Origin: Opitutia bacterium UBA977
GTDB taxonomy: Bacteria; Verrucomicrobiota; Verrucomicrobiia; Opitutales; Coraliomargaritaceae
Assembly (NCBI GenBank): GCA_002292345.1
Contig: DBBT01000060.1
Coordinates: 1 to 58,387, forward strand
Length of the DNA: 58,387 nt
Direction of reading: 5' to 3'
This document shows, piece by piece, positions 25,226 to 33,984 of this stretch; positions within the stretch are counted from its first letter, which is position 1; every line of letters starts with the position of its first letter. Position numbers and translations under genes: made by a program. Under the pieces are notes generated by a model. It searched no databases and was not told the DNA's origin. It was given only the letters and a program-made list of their open reading frames with translations.

Positions 25226-27250
25226 CTAAAACTCAAACCGTCCTCCGAGGGTAAAATTTCGCCCTGGCAAGGGAGCCTCATCCTTGAGAAAAGAGCTGTG
25301 ATGACGAATGACTTCATTCAGCAAATTTTCCCCTCGTAGAAAAAAAACGACCGCAGATGAGTCGCTCAGTTCAAAGCGATATCTCAGATCGGCGTTCAGC
25401 TGAGTATAGCCGTCAGTGTCGGTCTGATCTGGGGCCACATTCGTTTGCTCAAATGCATAACGCAGCTCCAAACCAGACTCCCAATTGCGATGTGTCAGGC
25501 CGAGTCGGGATCCGATGCGTACAGGCGGAATCCGGGGAAGATCATCGCCCGAGTCCTTATTGCGAGCCTTCACAGCATCACTCATAAAGCTAAGGAGCAC
25601 AGTGCTATCTACAGATTTAAACAGTTCGTAATCAAGCTGCGCCTCAAACCCATAAAATTCAGCATCAATGGTCTCGAACTGATACGTGTCCAACCCATCA
25701 GTCTTAAAGCCTTGAGCCTCAGCAAAAATATAATCCTCGTAGTAGGTGTAAAAGGTAGAGAACTCCGCCTGCCAACGCGTATGCGTCGAACGATAAGTCA
25801 GATCAATTCCATAGGCCGTTTCCTTTTCCAAATCAGCATCACCGATTTCGTATTGGCTGGTAGCCAGATGGGGACCATCGGCATACAACTCGGTCGAGTT
25901 GGGATGACGCTGAGAAAGCTGCAAAACGAGTGACAACGTGTCCTTCGGGTTAATCTGCCAAGTGACTCCAGTTGCGGCACTCAACGCCAGTTCATCGTAG
26001 TCGCTGTCATTGCCGTTAGCGGACACATCACTGCGCTCGACCCGCCCACCTAACTCATAGTGCAGCACATCTCCATGAATATGTTCGCTGAAAAACAAAG
26101 CCTGACTCTTGGTTTCAGTGGGAGGCGTGAATGCTTCCTCTCCAAGTGCTGAAAAATCGGTATCGGACAGTTGGATACCAATAACCCCCTCATCGATCAC
26201 CCACAAAGGCGCGTGCGCGGCCTCAGTGCGAAACTCCCAACCGTCACGCTCAAATACAGTTCCATTTTCAGCACCTTCCAACTCACTGTGCTTGTAATTA
26301 GTATAGCCAAGCCGCACGCGTAACGCATCAATTAATTCAGAAGGATCAACCAATTCCATCTCCAAATCATAACGCTTTCGCTCTAAGTCGATTGATATGC
26401 TCTCCTCTTCCCCTGGCACGCCATAGGTGGACTCAAAGTTAGAAAAAGAGAAGCCAATACGGCTGTCATCATTAAAGAACCAGCTAACACCAAATGAGTA
26501 GATTTCAGTTTCAACAAAACTGCTTTCCAAAGTATCGCCGCTCGCGTCATCGGCGCGCGCATCCTTCGGTATTTCGTAGTTGTCAGCATCGCGATTGAGG
26601 CCAGTTACAGTCAGCGCCCAATCCTCTTGGCCAACGGTAGCATACCCCAAATAGGTCTCCCCATTAGAGCCAGTATCATAGCGTGATTCGAAGGCCCCCT
26701 CGTAGCCAGTCTCCCCCACCCGTCGACGTGGCATTTCCTTGCCAATGGCATTAACAGCACCACCAATCGCAGAGCCTCCATACAACAAAGTCGACGGGCC
26801 GCGAAGCACTTCGATCCGCTCGACCAGCAATGGCTCAGTTGCCACACCATGGTCAGGGCTAGTGTCCGAGGCATCGAGCGCTTCGATACCAGAATCAAGG
26901 ATACGCACGCGCGGCCCATCAAAGCCACGTAGCACAGGGCGACTCGCACCTGCGCCAAAAGACGAAGTGCTCACACCAGGGTGCCAATCAAGCGCCGCGC
27001 CGAGGCTGCTACCGCTCTTGCGAGTAAGTTCTTTAGCATCCACCACGTCCACGGGAGCAGCATAGTCAAATATCGAGCGTAAGCCCGGGCCAGCGGAGAC
27101 GATAAAGTCCTCCAGTTGATAAATCGTCTCGTCGGACGATTCTGCGTGAGTGATTTGGGCAAAGCCCAGCGCGGTGCACAGGATGGCACCGCTCGATAAA
27201 AATAAGCGATTCATAAGTTGATTGAAAAATGTTGTTCGGTGCATGCGCAT
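25226..27250 (-). CDS. TonB-dependent outer-membrane receptor, zinc (ZnuD-like) type
   Basis: The 674-aa protein has a signal peptide (to about residue 36), a plug domain (about 45-160: LEDFIVSAG, the likely TonB-box region, then VLRGFDGPRVRILDSG and VERIEVLRGPSTLLYGGSAIGGAVNAI) and a 22-strand-type barrel ending in Phe (TLGGRFEF). The plug motif DASDTSPDHGVATEPL resembles ZnuD-type receptors, and the neighbouring gene encodes a His-rich exported protein, both pointing to zinc or another metal. Start 27250 is the first ATG; ATG 27214 (MNRLFLSSG) gives a more ordinary signal peptide and is equally possible. No Zur-like box was recognised. Confidence 0.85.
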   Translation of the reverse strand: MRMHRTTFFNQLMNRLFLSSGAILCTALGFAQITHAESSDETIYQLEDFIVSAGPGLRSIFDYAAPVDVVDAKELTRKSGSSLGAALDWHPGVSTSSFGAGASRPVLRGFDGPRVRILDSGIEALDASDTSPDHGVATEPLLVERIEVLRGPSTLLYGGSAIGGAVNAIGKEMPRRRVGETGYEGAFESRYDTGSNGETYLGYATVGQEDWALTVTGLNRDADNYEIPKDARADDASGDTLESSFVETEIYSFGVSWFFNDDSRIGFSFSNFESTYGVPGEEESISIDLERKRYDLEMELVDPSELIDALRVRLGYTNYKHSELEGAENGTVFERDGWEFRTEAAHAPLWVIDEGVIGIQLSDTDFSALGEEAFTPPTETKSQALFFSEHIHGDVLHYELGGRVERSDVSANGNDSDYDELALSAATGVTWQINPKDTLSLVLQLSQRHPNSTELYADGPHLATSQYEIGDADLEKETAYGIDLTYRSTHTRWQAEFSTFYTYYEDYIFAEAQGFKTDGLDTYQFETIDAEFYGFEAQLDYELFKSVDSTVLLSFMSDAVKARNKDSGDDLPRIPPVRIGSRLGLTHRNWESGLELRYAFEQTNVAPDQTDTDGYTQLNADLRYRFELSDSSAVVFFLRGENLLNEVIRHHSSFLKDEAPLPGRNFTLGGRFEF

Positions 27251-27304
27251 GGCACACGCGGGAATACCGGCCTAGGCAGACTTGCCCAGAGCTCGGAGTG
27301 TTAC

Positions 27305-27682
27305 TTAAACAACAGTTTCAATCGGAGGCGCGCGACTACAGCGCCGAATCGGAGCTTGCCCGCAGTAAATGACTTCAGCACTGAGCGAAAAAACCGCCAG
27401 AATAGAATCGGTTCGCGCAGGTAGTTCAACCAGAAGCCCAACACCAGTCGCACCCTGATCAAACAGAGTGACAGCACAGGAATGGCTTCCGTCATTTTCT
27501 AGAGGAGCATCATCATGGTGCCCCTCACAACTATGCGAATGCTCGCTAGAGGCATGCAATGCCTCATGCATCTCGGGACTAACCGACGCCATGCCCAGCA
27601 GGAATATCAACGAAGCCAAACACAGAGACAGTCCGCGCATAAATGCGGATGGCTGATGACTTGAGTTGCCTACAGTGAACAT
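27305..27682 (-). CDS. Small exported His-rich protein next to the TonB receptor
   Basis: From ATG 27682 this gives a 125-aa protein with a signal peptide (core LSLCLASLIFLLGMASVS) and a His/Cys cluster EHSHSCEGHHDDAPLENDG followed by SHSCAVTLFDQGATG, then a Pro/Arg-rich end. His-rich segments of this kind bind Zn or Cu. The gene sits 54 bp upstream of the receptor in the same direction, a likely two-gene metal-uptake unit. The frame stays open to 27832, but the upstream part is poor in signal features; ATG 27640 is another possible start. The function is inferred from composition and context only. Confidence 0.6.
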   Translation of the reverse strand: MFTVGNSSHQPSAFMRGLSLCLASLIFLLGMASVSPEMHEALHASSEHSHSCEGHHDDAPLENDGSHSCAVTLFDQGATGVGLLVELPARTDSILAVFSLSAEVIYCGQAPIRRCSRAPPIETVV

Positions 27683-27880
27683 GGCGCCACCGTCAACTCG
27701 GTTCCGAATTTCGTCAAGGAAGAAGGCACAATACATTAATAGAGACATCTGCCTCTTGCGCGCCTTCACACCCATATGAAGACCAACACCTAGGGCAACG
27801 AAGCGTTTAAGCAGGTGCTGGCCAGTCAACAAGAGACCAGTCAGAACCTCATCAAAGCGGTCAGGGCATTAGATGACGCT

Positions 27881-27896
27881 ACGCGCGGAAGCGCGT
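27881..27896. repeat. REP-like hairpin
   Basis: ACGCGC-GGAA-GCGCGT is a 6-bp perfect stem with a GGAA tetraloop, followed by CCCACATTTATTA. It lies in the gap upstream of the His-rich gene, near the DUF2851 stop. It is similar in layout to hairpins at 9873-9925, 30022-30037 and 37816-37830. Confidence 0.5.
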
Positions 27897-27957
27897 CCCA
27901 CATTTATTAGGCTCTACCCCTTTGATAGATTCATTCAATCGTGGCGTCTGGGCTTGC

Positions 27958-29220
27958 TCAGGCTCTCGATTCGAATCGCTCAATGCCACGCTCGCGGAAG
28001 GGCGAACACTGCGAAAACAAGCTTCCATACACCCCACGCTCCAAAAATAACGCGAGTGCACCTTGATTCCAGCCGTTGCTTTGCGGGTTCTGCCGATTCG
28101 CTACACCCGCATGCTTCAAGAAGCGGCGCATGGCATCGGGACTATCACCGGGTGACCAATGCATCCAATAATTAAAGCCATCGAGGAAGCCCGCGGCGGT
28201 TGCCAACGGCAAGAAGGCATCGACCACCATCGTATTGAAACGCTTCTCGCCTAGGACTGAATTGAACAGTGATTCACTAAGCACCGCGCGATGCTTAGGT
28301 AGGCTCACGGACTTTCTAAAATCTGCCGTGGTCGAACTCCCCTGCCCAACAGGAAGCGTCTTTAAATAATCCGCCAAACGCTCTGGCCAGTGAGGTTGCT
28401 GTTGCACGATCTCCAAGTATTGCTTCAAGCGCCGGCGCGGATGATTCGCAGGCCGCAGGCCGTTTAGCTTCCACTGCGCCGCTTCTTCCGCAAATAAACC
28501 ATCGCTGTTCATCCCATCGACACGCATCGCAGCGAGCGAATACTTCGCTGCCAGCCGTAGCATCGGCGCACGGTTGCGCGCATAGCCCAACACCTCCAAT
28601 GCATAGCTGTGACACGCCGCCTCCCAGCCTTCGGCCTGCAAGCGTTGTTGTGCATATGTGAGCTTCTGTTGCCAACGCGCTACAGCTCGCTCTCGCAAAA
28701 TCTGTAAGCGCTTCGCCACGGGGCGTTGAATAAATTGCTCTACCCACTCCAACTCGTCCTGCTGCTCCAGCTCTAGCAGAGCCTCATCCATCGCATACGT
28801 CTCCAGGTCACGATTCAATAATGGCATCAAATATAACAGCTCTGGCACATGCCCCTTCGAGGTTTGCACTAGGTTAGGATTTCGCCGTTCGGGATGCAAG
28901 ACTACGTGCAGCACTACGCGGTCAAAATTGGCATCACGCTCGTGCTGATGATTGTGCCAATCCGACACATTGAAATGCACTTCTAAGTCGCCGACAATTT
29001 CAACACCATCAAGAATCAAGCATGCTTCTTTAAAATCCGGCCCCTCCTGCAAATTCCAGCTCCCTGGGTCTTTTACCTCAAGCGTCTTGCCCGAAACCGT
29101 CAATAGCCTCGCCGTTGCAAAATCTTGGCGCAGCCAAATCTTCTGCACCACCCGCTCGGTTAAAGTAAATGGCCCGTAAAGCCCCTGAATTTCTTCAACA
29201 TGATTAGTATGCATCCTCAA
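27958..29220 (-). CDS. DUF2851 family protein
   Basis: The 420-aa protein matches the DUF2851 family, seen in Bacteroidota, Chlorobiota and Verrucomicrobiota, with no known function. Recognisable blocks are VVQKIWLRQDFATARLLTVSG, LQEGPDFKEACLILDGVEIVGDLEVHF, DWHNHQHERDANFDRVVLHVV, and a C-terminal GFNYWMHWSPGDSPDAMRRF. The HxxH-type and DVEVH-like segments suggest a metal-binding enzyme, but this is only an impression. It has no signal peptide and is a single gene. Confidence 0.75.
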   Translation of the reverse strand: MRMHTNHVEEIQGLYGPFTLTERVVQKIWLRQDFATARLLTVSGKTLEVKDPGSWNLQEGPDFKEACLILDGVEIVGDLEVHFNVSDWHNHQHERDANFDRVVLHVVLHPERRNPNLVQTSKGHVPELLYLMPLLNRDLETYAMDEALLELEQQDELEWVEQFIQRPVAKRLQILRERAVARWQQKLTYAQQRLQAEGWEAACHSYALEVLGYARNRAPMLRLAAKYSLAAMRVDGMNSDGLFAEEAAQWKLNGLRPANHPRRRLKQYLEIVQQQPHWPERLADYLKTLPVGQGSSTTADFRKSVSLPKHRAVLSESLFNSVLGEKRFNTMVVDAFLPLATAAGFLDGFNYWMHWSPGDSPDAMRRFLKHAGVANRQNPQSNGWNQGALALFLERGVYGSLFSQCSPFRERGIERFESRA

Positions 29221-29385
29221 TCTAGAGATATTTTTGTTTAGAATTTAATCAAACATCGGAATTATACTCACGTCTATAAGAAAAGTTAAAAAATATTTTT
29301 ATTACCTAGTCTCACGGCGCTCATTCACAAAATAATAGATGTCTATCCGTTATTTCTAAAACGCCCCAAAAGCTAATCGCCTGTA

Positions 29386-29871
29386 TTATAAGTCAATTTC
29401 GAGACCGTTCTGCCACTCGCGGGTATTTGCCTTGCGGCGACGTTGCGCATCTTGCTCTAGCCGCGTATCACACGCACGTGCCCAACCGAAGAGCTCCTTG
29501 GGCGTCATCGCCATGGCGCCATTGGCACGGATCGATTCACGCACCATATTATCATGACTTACCACTGTCACACCAGACGGATTCGACACACGCGCCACGA
29601 TTCTTTCGATCACACCGTCCGCCGAAAGCCCCGCCGGCGCATAAATCCATTCGAAGGTCTTATTGCCAAAGGGATGATCCACTTCGAGAGAGCTGTTCCG
29701 ACTATCTAGTATTAACGCGGTGCGGACGCCTTCGGCATCGTGGATCGAAGCAACCATCTCAGTAAGCCGATCCCGAGCGGCATCTAAATTCTCACGCAGC
29801 ACCTCGCGCAGTTCATCCGTCGCATAAATTACATTATACGCGTCAATCAGTAGGTAACGTTCTTCAGGCAT
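29386..29871 (-). CDS. NYN-domain (YacP-like) protein, predicted ribonuclease
   Basis: The 161-aa protein from ATG 29871 begins MPEERYLLIDAYNVIYA, the first acidic motif of NYN/PIN-like nucleases, followed by ALILDSRNSS and TVVSHDNMVRE, which contain the other conserved acidic residues. Members of this family (YacP/Rae1 in Bacillus) cleave mRNA on ribosomes. A longer frame starts at 29886 (MVFCIMPEER); the shorter start fits the family better. It is a single gene, divergent from nadK. Confidence 0.8.
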   Translation of the reverse strand: MPEERYLLIDAYNVIYATDELREVLRENLDAARDRLTEMVASIHDAEGVRTALILDSRNSSLEVDHPFGNKTFEWIYAPAGLSADGVIERIVARVSNPSGVTVVSHDNMVRESIRANGAMAMTPKELFGWARACDTRLEQDAQRRRKANTREWQNGLEIDL

Positions 29872-30021
29872 TATACAGAATACCATACGACAGAAAAGCT
29901 AGGTCAACGCTCCAAACAATAATCAATGCCCTCAGTGACGCTGATATCGCTAAGCCATCCAGGCAGACCTCCGTTCCGTCTATTTTACTGAGCGAAGCCT
30001 GTGGTCTACACGATAAATTAA

Positions 30022-30037
30022 CAGGCAAGAATGCCTG
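30022..30037. repeat. REP-like hairpin
   Basis: CAGGCA-AGAA-TGCCTG is a perfect 6-bp stem with a 4-nt loop, followed by CGGCACAAATAAAGCG. Its tail resembles the one at 37830-37843. It lies about 80 bp upstream of nadK, in the divergent gap. Confidence 0.5.
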
Positions 30038-30120
30038 CGGCACAAATAAAGCGCCTCTAATCTAACTGAATCGCGAATTGATTTAGCCACAGAATACCAC
30101 CATACTGCATCCTTATTGTC

Positions 30121-30954
30121 ATGAAACCGATCCAATCCATCACTTTTGCAGTTAACTCATCCAAGCCTGGGGCTGCAGCCGTTGCAGAGAGCCTAGCAGC
30201 GCTCGCTGAGCGTGAAGGAGTCGCGACACATATTTTAAAGGACTATCCGCTCACAGCCGATGCCCTAATTGGGCAAGACCTGTGCTGTGCAATTGGCGGT
30301 GATGGCACACTGCTCGGCGTTCTAGATGCAGCGCTCGAATCTGGATCTGCCGTGCTTGGTATTAACCTCGGCAAGCTCGGCTTCCTCGCCACCTTCACCG
30401 AAGCCGAAGCGGCACGCGATCTCCCCGCACTCATTAAAGGAAAATACTCGATCGCCGAACGCTCGGTACTGAGCTGCACAAATGCAAAAGGAGACTGCAT
30501 CTATGGGCTAAACGACGTCGTCATCAAAGAAACTCAAGGCAGCGGGCTGATCCGCCTCTGCGTTTCCGCCAACGGTAATCCGGTATCGGAGTATCACTGT
30601 GACGGTCTCATCTTTTCCACTCCAACCGGGTCGACGGCCTATAACCTATCTGCCGGCGGCCCGATTATCGGCCCGAAAGTCAGCGCCATTGCGATGACGC
30701 CGATTTGCCCGCACACGTTTGGCAATCGTTCAGTTATATTCGACCACTCAACCCAACTTAAAATCGAAAGCGGCGAGCCGGGCCCCAGTCCTCGTATCAC
30801 GATCGATGGCCGCGTGCATTTCGATCTCGATGGCAACTTCCCGATCGAAGTAACGGTAGCCACAAAGAAATTCCGGCTCATGCAAAACCCAGATCACTCG
30901 CACTTCGCGATCGTTCGCGACAAGCTCAGCTGGGGCGGGGCCGCAATTCGTTAG
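30121..30954 (+). CDS. nadK: NAD kinase
   Basis: NadK makes NADP+ from NAD+ and ATP in the cytoplasm. The 277-aa protein has the signature GGDGT (59-63), [11 protein letters not shown] and [22 protein letters not shown]. The length is normal. The last codons and the stop lie within a 16-bp perfect palindrome (30942-30976). It is followed by the cca-like gene in the same direction after a 129-bp gap filled by the palindrome and a heptamer array. Together with the pnt genes it supplies the NADPH pool. Confidence 0.96.
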   Translation: MKPIQSITFAVNSSKPGAAAVAESLAALAEREGVATHILKDYPLTADALIGQDLCCAIGGDGTLLGVLDAALESGSAVLGINLGKLGFLATFTEAEAARDLPALIKGKYSIAERSVLSCTNAKGDCIYGLNDVVIKETQGSGLIRLCVSANGNPVSEYHCDGLIFSTPTGSTAYNLSAGGPIIGPKVSAIAMTPICPHTFGNRSVIFDHSTQLKIESGEPGPSPRITIDGRVHFDLDGNFPIEVTVATKKFRLMQNPDHSHFAIVRDKLSWGGAAIR

Positions 30955-30976
30955 CGCTATGCGCTAACGAATTGCG
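30942..30976. repeat. Perfect 16-bp palindrome over the nadK stop codon
   Basis: Bases 30942-30957 and 30961-30976 are exact reverse complements with a 3-nt spacer (TAT). The TAG stop (30952-30954) lies inside the left arm, so the last nadK codons are copied in reverse behind the gene. As RNA it would form a very stable hairpin at the stop codon; no T-run follows. Confidence 0.8.
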
Positions 30977-30979
30977 ATA

Positions 30980-31080
30980 GAGAGCCGAGAGACCTGAGGG
31001 CTGAGACTTGAAACCAGCACTCAGATCTCCCCCCTCAAGTCTCAAGTCTCAGATCTCCCCCCTCAAGTCTCTAGTCTCTA
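30980..31080. repeat. Palindromic heptamer array between nadK and cca
   Basis: Five purine-rich heptamers (30980-31014, for example GAGAGCC and CTGAGAC), then a 3-base break, then nine pyrimidine-rich heptamers in perfect register (31018-31080; GTCTCAA, GTCTCAG and ATCTCCC recur). The two halves are roughly reverse complements, so the array can fold into a long imperfect hairpin. It ends 3 bp before the GTG start of the next gene. Confidence 0.85.
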
Positions 31081-31083
31081 ACA

Positions 31084-32463
31084 GTGAAAATCCTCGGAAA
31101 TATTCCTCCCAGTCAGCGCCAGGCCTGCACGCAGGTTGCTGAATTACTCAAAGCAGCTGGTGGACGCGCCTTAATCGTAGGCGGTTGCGTGCGTGATGGC
31201 TTACTCGAAATCCCCGCTAAAGATGTCGACATGGAAGTGTATGGACTCAGCGCCGACGAGGTGGAGTCCACCCTCAAAAAGACATTTCGACTCGATACTG
31301 TGGGCCGCGCATTTGGTGTGTTCATCATTAAGGGACACGACATCGACCTCGCTTTGCCCCGCCGCGAGTCAAAGAGCGGGCCGAAGCACACAGATTTCGT
31401 CGTTGAAGGCGATACCAGCATGTCGCCTAGAGAAGCTGCATCGCGACGTGATTTTACCATCAATGCCATAAGCATTGACCCACTCACCGACGAATTACTC
31501 GACCCTTACAACGGCGTGATCGACCTAAAAGCACGTCGTTTGCGCCACGTCTCAGACGCCTTTAGTGAAGACCCGTTGCGTGTGCTACGCGGCATGCAAT
31601 TCGTTGCGCGGTTCAACCTCGAAGCGGCGCCCGAGACGATCACACTCTGCCGCGAACTCTCGCCCGAGCACTTGCCCTCGGAACGTCTTTGGGAAGAGTG
31701 GAAGAAGCTCATCCTCAAGGGTACGCAACCATCAAAAGGTTTACTCTTCCTACAAGCATGCAACTGGCTGCAATACTTCCCCGAAATTGAAGCCTTGGTC
31801 GGCTGCGAGCAAGATCCGGAGTGGCACCCAGAAGGCGATGTTTGGACCCACACTTGCCATTGCCTCGATGCCTATGCGTGTCATCGAATCGGCGATGAGT
31901 GGGAAGACCTTATTGTTGGCCTCGCCGTGCTTTGCCACGACATGGGCAAAGCCGTCTCCAGCTTCGTCGATGAAAAGACCGGCCGTATTCGCAGCCCACG
32001 CCACGATGTAGACGGCGTGCCGATTGCGCGCGCATTCCTTGAACGTCTGACGCGACAGAAAAAAATATTTGCAGAAGTACTACCGCTGGTTGAGCAACAC
32101 ATGCGCCCTCTTGCATTATATCGCGATGGTGCAGGCGATGCCGCCATCCGCCGACTTGCCGCCCGCGTCAAACGCGTCGATCGCCTCACCCGCGTTGCCT
32201 TTGCCGACAAATTAGGTCGCCCGCCGATTGTGGTTGATGACTTTCCCGAAGGCGACTGGCTGCTCAAAAAAGCCACCGAACTTGCGATTGAAGACAGTGC
32301 CCCAAAACCAATTTTACTCGGGCGGCATTTAGTCGAGCTTGGCATCAAGCCCGGTCCAAACTTCGGCAAGATCCTCGACCGCGCCTATGAAGCGCAACTC
32401 GAGGGCGAATTTACCGATGAAGCCAGCGCGCGCAGCTACCTAGAAGACATCATCAAAACATAG
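31084..32463 (+). CDS. cca: CCA-adding enzyme/poly(A) polymerase family protein with HD domain
   Basis: The 459-aa protein has the class II nucleotidyltransferase head ([26 protein letters not shown]: the GG and DxD motif), the [12 protein letters not shown] motif and [13 protein letters not shown], followed by an HD domain ([10 protein letters not shown] ... [14 protein letters not shown]). It most likely adds or repairs the CCA end of tRNAs; poly(A) polymerase activity cannot be excluded. The HD domain may carry phosphatase/phosphodiesterase activity as in E. coli Cca. The start GTG 31084 sits 3 bp after the repeat array and has no Shine-Dalgarno sequence other than what the array may supply. 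Confidence 0.88.
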   Translation: MKILGNIPPSQRQACTQVAELLKAAGGRALIVGGCVRDGLLEIPAKDVDMEVYGLSADEVESTLKKTFRLDTVGRAFGVFIIKGHDIDLALPRRESKSGPKHTDFVVEGDTSMSPREAASRRDFTINAISIDPLTDELLDPYNGVIDLKARRLRHVSDAFSEDPLRVLRGMQFVARFNLEAAPETITLCRELSPEHLPSERLWEEWKKLILKGTQPSKGLLFLQACNWLQYFPEIEALVGCEQDPEWHPEGDVWTHTCHCLDAYACHRIGDEWEDLIVGLAVLCHDMGKAVSSFVDEKTGRIRSPRHDVDGVPIARAFLERLTRQKKIFAEVLPLVEQHMRPLALYRDGAGDAAIRRLAARVKRVDRLTRVAFADKLGRPPIVVDDFPEGDWLLKKATELAIEDSAPKPILLGRHLVELGIKPGPNFGKILDRAYEAQLEGEFTDEASARSYLEDIIKT

Positions 32464-32765
32464 GGCTGCACTGGCGAAGGCCCGACTACTGCGATTTTAG
32501 AATCTGCACGTCCTGCATCATCAGATTTCGATATCCCCGCCTAAGCCGTCCACTTGAATCAGTTTAAACACCTCAGGTTGACCAAACAGCAGCAGGCAGT
32601 TCAAAATGTACTCTCCAACTTTCATCTATCACCTGATATCGGGAATACGCATCCCTAATCTGCATCAAATGATCAGTACTCCGGCACCCGTCGGATTGAT
32701 CATCCAGACTCTGTTTCACGCCGCAGATAAGGGCATTGCTAGCTGTGAGACACAAAGTGAATACA
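32464..32765. other. 302-bp gap between convergent cca and lpxB
   Basis: Nothing recognisable was seen: no convincing terminator hairpin, tRNA, repeat or conserved ORF. A 72-codon open frame on the plus strand (32606-32824) runs into lpxB and has no protein-like character. Confidence 0.5.
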
Positions 32766-33965
32766 TTACTTTGCGCCATTTGATCCGACTTCGCACGCCT
32801 CTAATAACCACTCGGCAGCACTGACATCACTGCCTGCATGCAACAGACCGCGGAGCTCGGAAGCACCCGCGGCAGCGGCGTGGCTAGCTTGCGGATCATC
32901 AAGCGCGGTTAGAATTTGCTTAGCTAAGCGTTTCGGTTTGGCGGCGCCTTGAATGAATTCGGGATGCAACGGACGATTAAGCAGCAGATTCGCAATGCCA
33001 ATATACGGGATCTTCACCAACATGCGCCCGAGCCAATAACTGATTGGGTTGAGGCGATACACAATCGCGCCAGGAATACCTGACAGCGCGCAGGACAGCG
33101 ACATTGTGCCAGAGCTCATCAACACTGCACTGGCCGGCAAGCCGTTTTCCTCATTACGCACTAACTCAATCGAGCTCTGCAATGCAGGATATTTCTGTAA
33201 CACCGCCTCCAAAACATCGCGAATACGTTGGCTTGGGTAAACAACTTTGGCATTTAGTTCTGGCTTCGATTTTTGCGCGATTTCAAATCCTTGTAGTAAT
33301 AGTGGGAAGATACGACCCACAGCAGCGGTTCGACTTCCGGGCAGCAACAGCATTGGCGCTGACGCATCGTAGCAGAACGGCAATTGATAACTCTCGCGCA
33401 CGAACGGATGGCCGACAAAATCAGTCGGCAGTTCGGTGTCGGCAAAGCACTCGACCTCGAACGGAAAAATCACCCCGAGACGATCGAGAGTGCGCGCCAT
33501 CTTAAAGCGACGCTTCGCTTTCCATGCCCAGACCTGTGGGCCTATATAATAGCTAATACCGATATCGCCTCCGCCTTTTCTGCTCAAGCCGCGTTCGAGT
33601 AATTGCTCAGCAATACGCAGATTGAAGCCAGGGTAATCAACGAAACAAATATGCTTCGGACGATAGCGTTCGATCCAATCCAGCGTGCGATCAAAGAGCG
33701 CCTTAAAGAAACCATAATGCCTTACCACCTCAGCAAAGCCGACAATCGACATCGCAGTTAAGTCGTAAAGTAGTTGTGCGCCCTCGGCCTCGAGTTCAAC
33801 GCCACCGAGGCAGGCGACTTTCATGTCAGGGTGCTTCAATCGTATATCAGCGACTATTTGCGCCGCATGCTCATCACCAGAATGCTCACCTGCAATGAAG
33901 AGTAAGTCCGGTCGCCCATTAATTGGCGCGGCAAAATCGGTAGGTGCTGGAAGCTGTTCAGACAT
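32766..33965 (-). CDS. lpxB: Lipid-A-disaccharide synthase
   Basis: LpxB joins UDP-2,3-diacylglucosamine and lipid X to the lipid A disaccharide at the inner membrane. The 399-aa GT-B protein shows LFIAGEHSGDEHAAQIV at the start, FVDYPGFNLRIAEQL, YYIGPQVWAWKAKRRFKM and LLPGSRTAAVGRIFP, all typical of LpxB. It directly follows the Gfo/Idh/MocA gene (19-bp gap) and is probably in an operon with it. Confidence 0.94.
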   Translation of the reverse strand: MSEQLPAPTDFAAPINGRPDLLFIAGEHSGDEHAAQIVADIRLKHPDMKVACLGGVELEAEGAQLLYDLTAMSIVGFAEVVRHYGFFKALFDRTLDWIERYRPKHICFVDYPGFNLRIAEQLLERGLSRKGGGDIGISYYIGPQVWAWKAKRRFKMARTLDRLGVIFPFEVECFADTELPTDFVGHPFVRESYQLPFCYDASAPMLLLPGSRTAAVGRIFPLLLQGFEIAQKSKPELNAKVVYPSQRIRDVLEAVLQKYPALQSSIELVRNEENGLPASAVLMSSGTMSLSCALSGIPGAIVYRLNPISYWLGRMLVKIPYIGIANLLLNRPLHPEFIQGAAKPKRLAKQILTALDDPQASHAAAAGASELRGLLHAGSDVSAAEWLLEACEVGSNGAK

Positions 33966-33984
33966 TAATGCGAACCCGGGAAAT

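Noticed and set aside
27960..27985. GATTCGAATCG as a possible tRNA T-loop
   Set aside because: It lies at the 3' end of the DUF2851 coding sequence and no cloverleaf can be formed around it. No tRNA was found anywhere in the window.
15430..29243. Shared string TTTTTGTTTAGAATT near 15430 and 29230
   Set aside because: Only two copies, A/T-rich and in different settings (after cysN; before the DUF2851 start). Chance or weak shared element; not enough to claim.
24318..31080. Repeat arrays considered as CRISPR
   Set aside because: Units are 6-7 bases, without spacers of constant length, and no cas gene is present.
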